Positions 17,273 through 26,407 of a stretch of DNA of 64,000 nucleotides are shown here, one piece after another. The position numbers and the translations under genes are program-made. The stretch's first letter is position 1; every line of letters starts with the position of its first letter. The DNA is from Yersinia hibernica (GTDB lineage: Bacteria; Pseudomonadota; Gammaproteobacteria; Enterobacterales; Enterobacteriaceae), in assembly GCF_004124235.1 (NCBI RefSeq), contig NZ_CP032487.1, positions 2,232,001 to 2,296,000 of the forward strand, in the 5' to 3' direction. Under the pieces are notes generated by a model. The model saw nothing but the letters and a program-made list of their open reading frames with translations, was not told where the DNA came from and searched no databases.

Positions 17273-20233
17273 ATGCCCAGTAACCTGTTCGGACTAAAAA
17301 GTCGCTATCCATTGCATATCCAGATTGCGGCTCTCTTTACTTTGCTGATTATCTCAATCGGGACAGTCATTATTATTTTCGGTCATAGCCAACTGACTAA
17401 ATTGACTGAGATTAGCACCAATAGGCAATACCAAAAAACCGGGGAAGCTATTGCAGCAGAATTGGAGGCGGTAACTCGCCCCATGATGATGTCTGTTAAC
17501 ATCCTCTCCAGTATGCAAATCACAGAATTATCGACACTGGAACAGCGCATGTCTTTTGTCGGTAAATTCATTGAAATTCTGCAACAGAATGACTACGCCA
17601 GCGCCGTCTATAGCGCCTATCCTAACGGCGATTTATTTATGCTACGCCGCCTGACAGACACTAACCGTAAATTATTTCATGCACCGACAGAAGCTGAATG
17701 GATGGTTCAAAGTAATCGTTTTCTCGATAGTATTCCGGAAAAAAGATTTATATATCTTAATGAAAAACAGCAAGTGATAGCTGTTATGCCCCGTGATAAT
17801 GATAACTATGATCCGAGAAAACGGGATTGGTTTATTCTGGCCTCGGCAAGCCCGACACTCATCACCTCCCCTATCTATATTTTCAAAGGAACAGGTGAAG
17901 CTGGTTTTACCTATAGCCGCCGTTCTGAAAATAATCAGGCCGTCATTGGGCTAGATGTTTCACTGGCCTCGCTGTCACAGTTTTTAATAAGGCAAAATCT
18001 TCCTCCTGGTAGCCAAGCTATTATTATCAACTCACTTGGTGAAGTTATTGCGAGCCTACCTAAGACTAAAGATAATACTGCCGCATCAGTCAACATGGAG
18101 AAACAAACTCCGGTATTACAAACATTATTGAACACTCAGGAGAGCAGCCATAATAGCAATAATCTGGAAGGGAGTGGTAACAATCACAGCACCCTATTTG
18201 AAGCACAAAATAAGCGCTGGTATGGCTCAATTGTCGATATTAATAATGGTAGTAACAAATATCAGTTGGTTATTGCCACACCAGCCAGTTACCTTACTGC
18301 CGATGCGGACTCCATCCGTAATCATTCTACTTTTATTGCATTTATCCTCTTGATACTCAGTTTTCCGCTGGTTTGGTATTTCTCACGGAAAATATCTAAT
18401 CCGCTGATTCGTCTTCGCCAAGATGCCGACGCCATAAGCCACTTGCATTTCGAGGATCGCGAGTCTGAAAACTCGATGATTGAAGAAGTCGATGAACTAC
18501 ACAAATCGATGTCAAAAATGAAATCGACACTGAAGCAGTTTATTTCAATGGGCAATATGCTGACGGCAGAAAATAACTTCTTTCGTCAGATGCAGGGGTT
18601 ATTAAGTGAAACGACTGAAATTGCGGCGATGAACGGGGGGATTATCTTCCTCGCCAATAAAGATGAGGGGGGCTTCACACCAACAGCATTTCGCTGGAAT
18701 GGCGAAAACATCTCTGTGGCAGAAATGTCTTCATTAGAAATAAAAGAAAATAACTTCGCGACCTTCCAGCCCGTGCTCGAGGGAAAAACTATTGCCGGCA
18801 CACTAAATAAAGAAAATATATTCAGTCAATTACAAGAGTTTTTACAACCTTATTTACCTTTGCGGTTTGTTGCAGTACCGATGAAAACTCACGATAAACA
18901 ACTCTTAGGGTTTTTACTGCTTTTTAGCCCCTATCAATTAAACGCTGAACGTGAACACTCAAAAATTCAGCTAGTTAACGCGCTGGTCGGCAGCTTATCC
19001 GTTTCAGTAGAAACGCAACAATTATTACAAGAGCAAAAAAACCTACTCAATGCCTTTATAGAGCTGATTGCGGGTGCCATCGATGCCAAAAGTGCGTATA
19101 CCGGCGGGCACTGTCAAAGAGTGCCAGAAATAACCAAAATGCTTGCCAGAGCCGCAGTTAATACCAAAGAAGGGCCTTTCGCTGACTTTAGTTTATCTGA
19201 AAATGAGTGGGAAGAACTGCATACAGCATGCTGGTTACATGACTGTGGCAAGATAACGACACCTGAATTTGTCGTGGATAAATCAACAAAACTGGAATTA
19301 ATCTATGACCGTATCCATGAAATACGGATGCGGTTTGAGGTCTTAAAACGTGAAAAAGAAATTGCTTTCTTGCGCCACCATACCACACTCAATGCCAATG
19401 AAGCCGAGCAGCAATTATTGGCGACTGAATTAAGTCAATTGGATGATGATTTTTACTTTATTGCACATTGCAATGTCGGCGGTGAATTTATGACCGATGA
19501 AGCAATTGCTCGTATCCATCGTATTGCCGAATATCACTGGACTCGCACATTGGACGATACTGCAGGGATTGCTCATGAAGAACAAGAACGTAAAGCACGA
19601 CAACCCACCGCTTCATTACCAGTGCAAGAACCAATGCTAGCTGATAAAAAAGAGCATCTTATTTATCGTGATGATAAAAATAAGCGCCCAGAATATTATG
19701 ATTTTAAAATCCCCGAGCCAACTTTGCTCTATAACCGAGGGGAGATTTATAACCTCAGCATTCGGCGTGGAACATTGACTGAAGAAGACCGTTATAAAAT
19801 AAATGAACATATTATGCAGACCATTGTGATGCTAAAAAAACTCCCCTTCCCGCGCACAATGGCCAATGTACCCACTATTGCAGGTGGGCATCATGAGCGC
19901 ATGGACGGTAAGGGATATCCTTATCAACTCACTTATAAACAGATGAGTATTCCTGTTAGGATGATGGCTATCGCCGATGTGTTTGAAGCATTAACAGCAG
20001 CTGACCGCCCTTATAAACCTGGCAAACGGCTGTCCGAAGCGCTAAATATCATGCTGAATATGGTGAATGAAAATCATCTGGACAGAGAACTATTTATTTT
20101 ATTCCTGCAATCCGGTATCTGGCATGAATATGCCCTAGCTCATTTACAGGCAGACAAAGTGGATAATATTGATGTTTCAGTTTTACTGCAAAAAATTGGT
20201 CATCAAGAAATTTTGTTAGCAGAAACTGCATAG
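17273..20233 (+). CDS. Membrane HD-GYP domain protein, probable c-di-GMP phosphodiesterase
   Basis: A 986-residue sensor enzyme. Transmembrane segment 1 (about residues 13-37) and segment 2 (about 350-370) enclose a periplasmic dCache-like sensor. A HAMP linker and a GAF-like region follow, and the C-terminus is an HD-GYP domain expected to hydrolyse cyclic di-GMP. Catalytic landmarks are intact: AYTGGHCQRV, the HD pair at H656-D657 (LHDCGK), HHERMDGKGYP (H873-H874 and G881-Y882-P883) and AIADVFEALTAADRPYK. About 215 residues separate the HD pair from HHE, far more than in compact HD-GYP domains, so a large insert splits the domain. The ATG at 17273 has GGGGTG six bases upstream; a GTG at 17264 lies inside that site. 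Low c-di-GMP favours swimming, which fits this location. Confidence 0.9.
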   Translation: MPSNLFGLKSRYPLHIQIAALFTLLIISIGTVIIIFGHSQLTKLTEISTNRQYQKTGEAIAAELEAVTRPMMMSVNILSSMQITELSTLEQRMSFVGKFIEILQQNDYASAVYSAYPNGDLFMLRRLTDTNRKLFHAPTEAEWMVQSNRFLDSIPEKRFIYLNEKQQVIAVMPRDNDNYDPRKRDWFILASASPTLITSPIYIFKGTGEAGFTYSRRSENNQAVIGLDVSLASLSQFLIRQNLPPGSQAIIINSLGEVIASLPKTKDNTAASVNMEKQTPVLQTLLNTQESSHNSNNLEGSGNNHSTLFEAQNKRWYGSIVDINNGSNKYQLVIATPASYLTADADSIRNHSTFIAFILLILSFPLVWYFSRKISNPLIRLRQDADAISHLHFEDRESENSMIEEVDELHKSMSKMKSTLKQFISMGNMLTAENNFFRQMQGLLSETTEIAAMNGGIIFLANKDEGGFTPTAFRWNGENISVAEMSSLEIKENNFATFQPVLEGKTIAGTLNKENIFSQLQEFLQPYLPLRFVAVPMKTHDKQLLGFLLLFSPYQLNAEREHSKIQLVNALVGSLSVSVETQQLLQEQKNLLNAFIELIAGAIDAKSAYTGGHCQRVPEITKMLARAAVNTKEGPFADFSLSENEWEELHTACWLHDCGKITTPEFVVDKSTKLELIYDRIHEIRMRFEVLKREKEIAFLRHHTTLNANEAEQQLLATELSQLDDDFYFIAHCNVGGEFMTDEAIARIHRIAEYHWTRTLDDTAGIAHEEQERKARQPTASLPVQEPMLADKKEHLIYRDDKNKRPEYYDFKIPEPTLLYNRGEIYNLSIRRGTLTEEDRYKINEHIMQTIVMLKKLPFPRTMANVPTIAGGHHERMDGKGYPYQLTYKQMSIPVRMMAIADVFEALTAADRPYKPGKRLSEALNIMLNMVNENHLDRELFILFLQSGIWHEYALAHLQADKVDNIDVSVLLQKIGHQEILLAETA

Positions 20234-20248
20234 ATACCGTTTCTTATT

Positions 20249-20287
20249 AAGCGGTGAGTGTTATTGTTGACTCACCGCTTTCTTTCC
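20249..20287 (+). terminator. Rho-independent terminator after the HD-GYP gene
   Basis: A perfect 11-bp stem AAGCGGTGAGT/ACTCACCGCTT with a 10-base loop, followed by TCTTTCC. It starts 16 bp after the stop codon and precedes the glycosylase gene, which therefore needs its own promoter or read-through. Confidence 0.85.
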
Positions 20288-20334
20288 GATTCTTACTCTA
20301 ACTTTACACCAGCACCACCATAGGATTCTCAGGC

Positions 20335-20943
20335 ATGTTCTATCACTACGGCGAAACCGAAATTAATCATCTTAAACGGAGAGATAAAAAGATGGCAGCC
20401 GCTATAGAACGGCTAGGAATGATAACCCGCCCATTATCACCCGATTTGTTTGCTGCCCTGATAAGAAACATTGTTGACCAACAAATTTCAGTTAAAGCGG
20501 CGCTGACTGTCAATGCACGTTTGGTGGCATTATTAGGCCACGTGACACCACTAACCGTTGCGGCAGCACCGATAGAAGCCATCCAAGGGTGTGGGATGAC
20601 CATGAGAAAAGCTGGATATATTAAAGGTGCAGCGGATGTCGCGCTTAATGGCTCACTCGATTTAGCGGCTATTTCTCAATTGCCAGATAATGAGGTGATT
20701 TCCCAACTATCGAGTCTTAATGGCGTGGGTATTTGGACCGCAGAAATGTTGCTTATCTCCTCATTATCCCGCCCAGATATTCTCAGTTGGGGAGATTTAG
20801 CAATCCGCCGCGGTATGATGAATTTATACCGCCATAAGATACTAACGCGAGAACGTTTTGAACGATATCGCCGCCGCTATACACCTTATGGCACAACGGC
20901 ATCACTGTATTTATGGGCATTATCGCATGAAGAAATCGTGTGA
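20335..20943 (+). CDS. AlkA-type DNA-3-methyladenine glycosylase (HhH-GPD superfamily)
   Basis: A 202-residue base-excision repair glycosylase that removes alkylated bases such as 3-methyladenine. It has the helix-hairpin-helix LSSLNGVGIWTAEMLL (about residues 125-140) and the catalytic aspartate of the superfamily in SWGDLAIRRG (D154). The N-terminal part contains LIRNIVDQQISVKAA, the usual second landmark. It is shorter than E. coli AlkA (282) because it lacks the N-terminal TBP-like domain, like many bacterial and yeast MAG-type enzymes. It has no functional link to flagella. It lies between the HD-GYP gene and the SopE-like island on the same strand as the HD-GYP gene. Confidence 0.88.
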   Translation: MFYHYGETEINHLKRRDKKMAAAIERLGMITRPLSPDLFAALIRNIVDQQISVKAALTVNARLVALLGHVTPLTVAAAPIEAIQGCGMTMRKAGYIKGAADVALNGSLDLAAISQLPDNEVISQLSSLNGVGIWTAEMLLISSLSRPDILSWGDLAIRRGMMNLYRHKILTRERFERYRRRYTPYGTTASLYLWALSHEEIV

Positions 20944-21584
20944 CACACTCGATAAAGATTATGTATATCTGGCCCTATCCTTCAAGATATTAACTGCCTA
21001 TTCTCGCTACAGTGTTTAGCGACCTTTTACTATTAATAGCTGCTGGGTTTAGGCCGCCAAATTTAAAACACAGCTGTTTTTATTTGTTCAGCCTAATAAG
21101 CCTAAGAATCGATATATCGACTCATTTCATAGCGCGATCTGCTCTTTCATAACATATCAGTGTATTAATTATTGCTTATACACCCATATTCATCATGTGA
21201 AGTGGTTATTTTAAAGTTCGAGTAACTTTGCGGCAATTTTGCCCCATTCACTATTCCCACCTTAGAGGGCATCCCTGCCCTCTCATAAAATCTATATATC
21301 TTTAGTTCCAACTATGAAATGAAGTACTGAGTTGTACCAATCAATATATCGCGGATCATCACCTTCAACTTCTATAATTCATGGGAATATTTCCTCATCT
21401 TGAAAACAAGATAATTCAGCGATAACTTTTCCGCTCACGATTTGTATATATTTCATATTGAATACCCCGACGAATAAAAGTAACAACTGAAAGTAGAGGT
21501 GGTGCTACTCACTGCAATAGTCACTGAATTCGGCGTAGTGATTGGTACATTACTGAATGTTTGCGTTATGGGTTTCTGATGTTC
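20944..21584. other. Long AT-rich intergenic region at the left edge of the insertion
   Basis: 641 bp without a supported gene. It contains the distal copy of the fliE 3'-end repeat (21180-21195) and a 7-bp hairpin (AGAGGGC/GCCCTCT, 21264-21283) without a T-run. A 26-codon hydrophobic frame (21499-21579) has no usable ribosome-binding site. It is more AT-rich than the flagellar genes around it. Confidence 0.6.
21180..21195. repeat. 16-bp direct repeat, distal copy of the fliE 3' end
   Basis: ACACCCATATTCATCA is identical to 23072-23087, which encodes the last codons of fliE, in the same orientation. Two of the next three bases also match. The two copies flank the SopE-like gene and the transposase remnant, like attachment-site or target duplications. 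Confidence 0.65.
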
Positions 21585-22295
21585 CTAACTTAATAGATAT
21601 CTACTCGCAATTTTATCCAGCATAACACCAAACTCAACAGGAGAAATGAACCCGTTGTCTTTACATATTTTTCCCACTTCACATGAAATCTTTTTTTCAG
21701 CGTATTGCTTAAAAAATCCCTGTTGGTTTTTGTTTAAAAAAACACGAGGAAACTTTAGTTGAGCGGATGAAATAACTGCAGTTACAAATGGATTTGCTCC
21801 AGCCCCGGTTGGAATAAAAGTATCGTTATTATCTATTTTACCTTCGAGACCCGCTTGCAGCGCTGCGGCCCCAACATCCTTAAGATAACCTGAAATATCA
21901 ATGCCTTTTGAAATCATTTCTTTGCAAAAGACATCTTTTTTATTGCTATATACCGACGACAGCACGGCGTCACACGCCTGTTTGGCGTAAACAGGATCTT
22001 CTTTTGCCTTTCCTGGCAAATTTAACTCTAGTAACTTTTTGGTGATGAAATCCCTCGTAACTTTAGAGTCGATTACGTTATTCCTAATATCATTGTGGAA
22101 TAATCCCATATTATTTAAGTTGTCTTTGCATGATGCTCCACCAAATAAATTGGCTTTAAGTTTAGTGCTACTATTTATTATTTTTTTCAACATCTTAATT
22201 AAAGTGGCTTTATTACCCCTATTACTTTTAGCATCAGTTGTTTTTATCTCGAAGGGCGTTTTGATAGTTTTTTGATATGATGTAATTTTAGTCAT
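21585..22295 (-). CDS. sopE: SopE-family type III secretion effector, Rho-GTPase guanine nucleotide exchange factor
   Basis: A 236-residue homologue of Salmonella SopE/SopE2 (240) and Burkholderia BopE, effectors that activate Cdc42 and Rac1 in host cells and cause membrane ruffling. The match spans the whole catalytic region (about residues 76-236). SKVTRDFITKKL, EDPVYAKQACDAVLSSVYSN and DISGYLKDVGAAALQAGL correspond to SopE segments. The catalytic loop GAGA is intact at 164-167 within TGAGANPF, followed by NKNQQGFFKQYAEK. The first ~75 residues are Lys/Ser/Thr/Asn-rich and divergent, as expected for the secretion signal and chaperone-binding part. The gene is complete and AT-rich compared with its neighbours. 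It sits alone between a long AT-rich gap and an IS6-family remnant, inside a direct repeat, so recent transfer is likely. No chaperone gene is adjacent. Which secretion system exports it is unknown. Confidence 0.9.
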   Translation of the reverse strand: MTKITSYQKTIKTPFEIKTTDAKSNRGNKATLIKMLKKIINSSTKLKANLFGGASCKDNLNNMGLFHNDIRNNVIDSKVTRDFITKKLLELNLPGKAKEDPVYAKQACDAVLSSVYSNKKDVFCKEMISKGIDISGYLKDVGAAALQAGLEGKIDNNDTFIPTGAGANPFVTAVISSAQLKFPRVFLNKNQQGFFKQYAEKKISCEVGKICKDNGFISPVEFGVMLDKIASRYLLS

Positions 22296-22587
22296 AGTTA
22301 CTCTCTATTTCATGTTCGTTATATATATAATAAAATAAATAGCACACTGACTATATCAAGAAACACTTAAAATCATCACTGTAGAAGAATTTCAGGTAAC
22401 GTTTTATTACGAAAAGATGAGTATACCATCATGAACTTCCCATAATGATTGGGGAAGCCCCATGGATATACAGTTTATTGATTGGGTATATTCTTGGGAC
22501 GTGGGATTTCTATGATTTTTGCTAAGAAGCTGGGTAGGTTTTGTCGCATTAAGAAAGCGAGGTCGGCAAAATAGCCCTGCCTATTTT
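22296..22587. other. Region between the SopE-like gene and the transposase remnant
   Basis: 292 bp, very AT-rich next to the SopE-like start, with TTGATA and a TATTTT-like -10 on the minus strand as a possible promoter. A hairpin (CTTCCC...GGGGAAG, 22436-22457) and a possible IS6-type inverted-repeat end (22537-22550) are the only other features. No gene is seen. Confidence 0.5.
22537..22550. repeat. Possible terminal inverted repeat of the IS6-family remnant
   Basis: GGTTTTGTCGCATT resembles the IS6-family end GGCACTGTTGCAAA and lies about 38 bp beyond the transposase stop codon, where such an end is expected. The opposite end was not found. Confidence 0.35.
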
Positions 22588-22985
22588 TTAAGTGGTCAAC
22601 AGATAAAACTGTTCTGCCGGTGATAATCCGTCGCCTGCAGAATGATGAAGTTGTCCTTTGCGTATTATGTGTACCAGTTCGATGCCTGCCAACAGCGTCT
22701 GCGCTCGTCGGAACGAATTGAATCCCAGCATCGGACGTGTCCTTCTTTTGATATTTCGGTGTTCCTGTTCCACAAGGTTATTCAGGTACTTACTCTGCCT
22801 GATAGTGATGCTTTCTTCACGTTTGGCGGTCAGCAGGGAATCGATAGTTTGACCAGCAGTATCAGCGGCTCGGTACAGCTATCTCCAGTGATCTTTGATT
22901 TTTATGTAGGTTTCGTCCATGCGCCACCGACGTCCCGCGGGGCGTTTATGCCGGCGACAGGCCTTATCCAGCAACGGTACTAGGC
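22588..22985 (-). pseudogene. Remnant of an IS6-family (IS26-like) transposase
   Basis: The minus-strand frame reads WRMDETYIKIK (first catalytic Asp), then YRAADTAGQTIDSLLTAKRE, then jumps to RQSKYLNNLVEQEHRNIKRRTRP and GFNSFRRAQTLLAGIELVHIIRKGQ. These are the conserved blocks of IS6-family transposases. Three defects show decay: the N-terminal helix-turn-helix third is absent, about 50 residues around the second catalytic Asp are deleted, and an in-frame amber stop (22879-22881) interrupts the expected YLYRA segment. It cannot produce active transposase. It lies between the SopE-like gene and fliE, inside the direct repeat. Confidence 0.88.
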
Positions 22986-23067
22986 GGATAACCCCAAATG
23001 CCCCACTCATGCCCTATAAGAAAGTCGTGTGACTGTTTTTATTATGTAATTCAATAACATTAACAAC

Positions 23068-23379
23068 CTAAACACCCATATTCATCACGTCTTGATACGC
23101 CGCTACCAGCTTATTACGTACTTGGATCCCAAGCTGTAATGATACTGATGATTTCTGCATATTCACCATCACATCATTAAGGCCAACACCGGGCACACCT
23201 AATTCAAAATTTTGTGCCAAAGTACGGGCTGTCTGCTGGTTTTCACTGATTTTACCAATAGCCGCTTTTAATTCGCTGGCAAAACCGGCCTCAGCGGGCA
23301 GCGTTTTCGCTGAACCAGATGCTTGCAAGGCGGTGACCTGCAACTGCTGTAAAACCCCTTCAATACCTTGAACAGACAT
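23068..23379 (-). CDS. fliE: Flagellar basal-body/hook adaptor FliE
   Basis: Small periplasmic protein joining the MS ring to the proximal rod. It is 103 residues from the ATG at 23379, with the family start SVQGIEGVLQQLQ and the conserved C-terminal QKSSVSLQLGIQVRNKLVAAYQDVMNM-type block. I prefer this ATG because TGGGG lies six bases upstream; an ATG two codons earlier is too close to it. The gene is divergent from fliF, as in other enterobacteria. The last codons are duplicated at 21180-21195, on the far side of the SopE-like insertion. No terminator follows. Confidence 0.95.
   Translation of the reverse strand: MSVQGIEGVLQQLQVTALQASGSAKTLPAEAGFASELKAAIGKISENQQTARTLAQNFELGVPGVGLNDVMVNMQKSSVSLQLGIQVRNKLVAAYQDVMNMGV
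23072..23087. repeat. 16-bp direct repeat within the fliE 3' end
   Basis: Identical to 21180-21195. This copy encodes the C-terminal residues of intact FliE, so fliE was not broken by the insertion, as is typical when an element integrates at a gene end. Confidence 0.65.
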
Positions 23380-23708
23380 GCTCATCCCCAGAATGATTCA
23401 GTTGGTCAATAACTGTTTGGCACATAACGCAGTTACTGCGGTTATTTGCCATCAAATAAGTATCACTTTTTTCAGGATGACACCCTAACACATCATTTTT
23501 GCGCCAAAGCGGCTAAATAGAGACAAAAATACCGGCTTATTGAGCCATCAAATTCCCTACTTACAGCAAATAATGGCGTGCCCACAAAAGGGGATATCAG
23601 CTATTGATGCTTTATCGCTCACAGCATTTGGGAGTCTGTTTTGTTCCAACACATCAGTTACATAAAAAATACTAACTCAAACGCTATTCAGCTTGGCCAA
23701 GGACGTGT
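23380..23708. promoter_or_regulatory. fliE-fliF divergent promoter region
   Basis: 329 bp between the divergent start codons. No gene is seen. CTAAATAGAG at 23513-23522, close to the FlhDC core AAATAGCG, is the only candidate activator site; no sigma-28 promoter is visible. This agrees with class 2 (FlhDC-dependent) control. Confidence 0.5.
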
Positions 23709-25418
23709 ATGAATGCCTCGATAACTGGCGGTGAAAATCGTGAAAATACCTTTACGACGACGCTGGCACGCCTACGCGCGAATCCAAAAATCCCGCTACT
23801 GATTGCTGCGGCTGCGGCTGTTGCTATTATTGTCGCGCTGATGTTATGGGCTAAAAGCCCGGATTACCGCGTCCTTTATAGCAACCTGAGTGATCGTGAT
23901 GGTGGCGATATCGTCACCCAATTAACACAACTGAATATTCCCTATCGCTTCGCTGATAATGGCGGAGCGTTGTTGATCCCGGCCGATAAAGTGCACGAAA
24001 CCCGTCTACGTCTGGCGCAACAAGGTTTACCTAAAGGCGGTGCGGTAGGTTTTGAGCTGCTGGATCAGGAAAAATTTGGCATCAGCCAATTTAGTGAGCA
24101 AGTTAACTACCAGCGGGCCTTAGAGGGCGAACTTGCTCGAACTATCGGCACACTGGGCCCGGTGCTGAATGTACGCGTTCACCTGGCCATGCCGAAACCC
24201 TCGTTGTTTGTGCGTGAACAAAAATCGCCAACAGCCTCCGTCACACTCGCCTTGCAACCTGGCCGCACACTCGATGATGGTCAAATCAACGCTATCGTCT
24301 ACATGGTTTCCAGCAGTGTCGCGGGCTTGCCGCCTGCAAATGTGACGGTGGTAGACCAAACTGGCCGCTTATTGACTCAATCTGATAGCGCTGGCCGCGA
24401 CTTAAATGCGGCACAACTTAAATTTACCAATGAAGTTGAGAACCGCTTCCAACGTCGTATTGAGACTATCCTCGCCCCAATGGTCGGGAATGGTAATGTT
24501 CATGCGCAGGTCACCGCACAGGTTGATTTTGCCAGCCGCGAACAAACTGATGAAGAGTACAAGCCGAATCAAGCTGCCAACCAAGGCGCGGTACGTTCTC
24601 AGCAAGTCAGTACCAGTGAGCAACTGGGGGGGAACAATGTTGGTGGTGTCCCTGGCGCATTGTCCAATCAGCCATCAGCAACCCCAGTCGCGCCAATTGA
24701 AGTGCCGCAACCGGCTCCAGCCGCGGGTGCGGCAGCGAATACGGCCAATACCGCGAACCGCCCAGCGGCCACTACCGCCGCCAGGCAGACGGCAACCTCA
24801 AGCAATAGCCGCCATGACCAAACCACCAACTTTGAAGTTGACCGCACTATTCGCCACACCCAACAACAAGCCGGTATGGTGCAGCGCCTTTCTGTCGCGG
24901 TGGTCGTCAATTACGCTAGCGATAAAGCGGGTAAACCTATCGCGTTGACTAAAGATCAATTGGCGCAAGTGGAATCCCTGACGCGCGAAGCCATGGGCTT
25001 CTCTACGGTACGTGGAGATACGCTCAATGTGGTGAACACACCGTTTAATGCCACTAATGATGCTAGCGGTAATAGCCTGCCGTTCTGGCAGCAACCGTCA
25101 TTCTTTGATCAGTTACTTAATATGGGCCGCTACCTACTCATCTTACTGGTGGCGTGGATCTTATGGCGCAAACTGGTACGCCCACTTATAGCCAAAAAAC
25201 AAGTGGCGGATAAAGCCGCAGCGACGGTCAATAACATTGTACAGACCGCACAAGCGACTGAAACCGCAAAACAAAGCAAAGAAGAGCTGGCCCTACGTAA
25301 GAAAAATCAGCAGCGAGTGAGTGCTGAAGTTCAGGCCCAGCGTATACGCGAACTAGCGGATAAAGACCCACGTGTTGTCGCGCTGGTTATCCGTCAATGG
25401 ATGAGTAATGACCAATGA
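23709..25418 (+). CDS. fliF: Flagellar MS-ring protein FliF
   Basis: Builds the MS ring in the inner membrane, the base on which rod, rotor and export gate assemble. It is 569 residues with a first membrane segment (about residues 30-48), then YscJ-like ring-building motifs ([33 protein letters not shown]). A Pro/Ala/Asn/Thr-rich linker lies around residues 330-375. A second membrane segment at about 470-490 is followed by a cytoplasmic tail ending in [13 protein letters not shown], which binds FliG. First gene of fliFGHIJK, and its end overlaps fliG by four bases. Confidence 0.97.
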   Translation: MNASITGGENRENTFTTTLARLRANPKIPLLIAAAAAVAIIVALMLWAKSPDYRVLYSNLSDRDGGDIVTQLTQLNIPYRFADNGGALLIPADKVHETRLRLAQQGLPKGGAVGFELLDQEKFGISQFSEQVNYQRALEGELARTIGTLGPVLNVRVHLAMPKPSLFVREQKSPTASVTLALQPGRTLDDGQINAIVYMVSSSVAGLPPANVTVVDQTGRLLTQSDSAGRDLNAAQLKFTNEVENRFQRRIETILAPMVGNGNVHAQVTAQVDFASREQTDEEYKPNQAANQGAVRSQQVSTSEQLGGNNVGGVPGALSNQPSATPVAPIEVPQPAPAAGAAANTANTANRPAATTAARQTATSSNSRHDQTTNFEVDRTIRHTQQQAGMVQRLSVAVVVNYASDKAGKPIALTKDQLAQVESLTREAMGFSTVRGDTLNVVNTPFNATNDASGNSLPFWQQPSFFDQLLNMGRYLLILLVAWILWRKLVRPLIAKKQVADKAAATVNNIVQTAQATETAKQSKEELALRKKNQQRVSAEVQAQRIRELADKDPRVVALVIRQWMSNDQ

Positions 25419-26407
25419 GCCTGACCGGAACTGAAAAAAGCGCCATCATGCTGATGACTCTGGGTGAAGACCACGCGGCAGAGGTGTTTAAGCACCTTTC
25501 CTCACGGGAAGTACAGCAACTCAGTACCACCATGGCAAGTATGCGTCAGGTTTCTCACCAACAGCTGGTTGATGTATTGGCTGAGTTTGAAGACGATGCT
25601 GAGCAATATGCGGCCCTGAGTGTGAATGCCAGCGATTATCTGCGCACGGTGCTAATAAAAGCATTGGGCGAAGAGCGGGCCTCCAGTCTATTGGAAGATA
25701 TTCTGGAATCGCGCGAAACCACCAGTGGTATGGAAACGCTCAACTTTATGGAGCCGCAAATGGCGGCCGACCTGATCCGCGACGAACACCCGCAGATTAT
25801 CGCCACAATTCTGGTTCATCTAAAACGCGCTCAAGCAGCCGATATTCTGGCGCTGTTCGACGAGCGCCTGCGCAACGATGTCATGCTGCGTATCGCCACC
25901 TTTGGTGGGGTTCAACCTGCGGCATTGGCTGAATTGACTGAAGTGCTAAATAACCTGCTCGACGGTCAAAACCTCAAACGCAGCAAAATGGGCGGTATCC
26001 GCACTGCGGCTGAGATTATCAACCTGATGAAAACCCAGCAGGAAGAAACCGTCATGGACGCGGTTCGCGAATACGACGGCGAACTGGCACAGAAAATCAT
26101 CGACGAAATGTTCCTGTTCGAGAATCTGGTCAGTGTCGACGACCGCAGCATCCAGCGTTTACTGCAAGAGATCGACAACGAATCGCTGTTGATTGCCTTG
26201 AAAGGTGCCGATCAGGCGCTGCGCGAGCGCTTCCTCAGCAATATGTCCCTGCGTGCCGCAGAGATTCTGCGCGACGACCTGGCCACCCGTGGCCCGGTAC
26301 GAATGTCACTGGTCGAAAACGAGCAGAAAGCCATCCTGCTTATCGTCCGTCGATTGGCGGAAAGCGGCGAGATAGTCATCGGCGGCGGCGAGGATATTTA
26401 TGTCTGA
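25415..26407 (+). CDS. fliG: Flagellar motor switch protein FliG
   Basis: Rotor protein that contacts FliF, FliM and the stator MotA and transmits torque. It is 330 residues, as in E. coli. The middle domain has the [15 protein letters not shown]liM-binding motif. The C-terminal torque helix region reads [17 protein letters not shown] and [15 protein letters not shown], with the charged residues that face MotA. The start overlaps the fliF stop codon (ATGA) and the end overlaps fliH by eight bases, indicating tight translational coupling. Confidence 0.98.
   Translation: MSLTGTEKSAIMLMTLGEDHAAEVFKHLSSREVQQLSTTMASMRQVSHQQLVDVLAEFEDDAEQYAALSVNASDYLRTVLIKALGEERASSLLEDILESRETTSGMETLNFMEPQMAADLIRDEHPQIIATILVHLKRAQAADILALFDERLRNDVMLRIATFGGVQPAALAELTEVLNNLLDGQNLKRSKMGGIRTAAEIINLMKTQQEETVMDAVREYDGELAQKIIDEMFLFENLVSVDDRSIQRLLQEIDNESLLIALKGADQALRERFLSNMSLRAAEILRDDLATRGPVRMSLVENEQKAILLIVRRLAESGEIVIGGGEDIYV

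Noticed and set aside
21264..21283. 7-bp GC hairpin AGAGGGC/GCCCTCT
   Set aside because: No T-run on either strand and no gene close enough to need it, so not called a terminator.
21499..21579. 26-codon hydrophobic frame starting with GTG
   Set aside because: It looks like a small membrane peptide, but the only purine-rich stretch overlaps the start codon, so there is no usable ribosome-binding site.
22642..22983. 113-codon plus-strand open frame
   Set aside because: It is the complementary strand of the IS6-family transposase remnant, whose conserved motifs are read on the minus strand.
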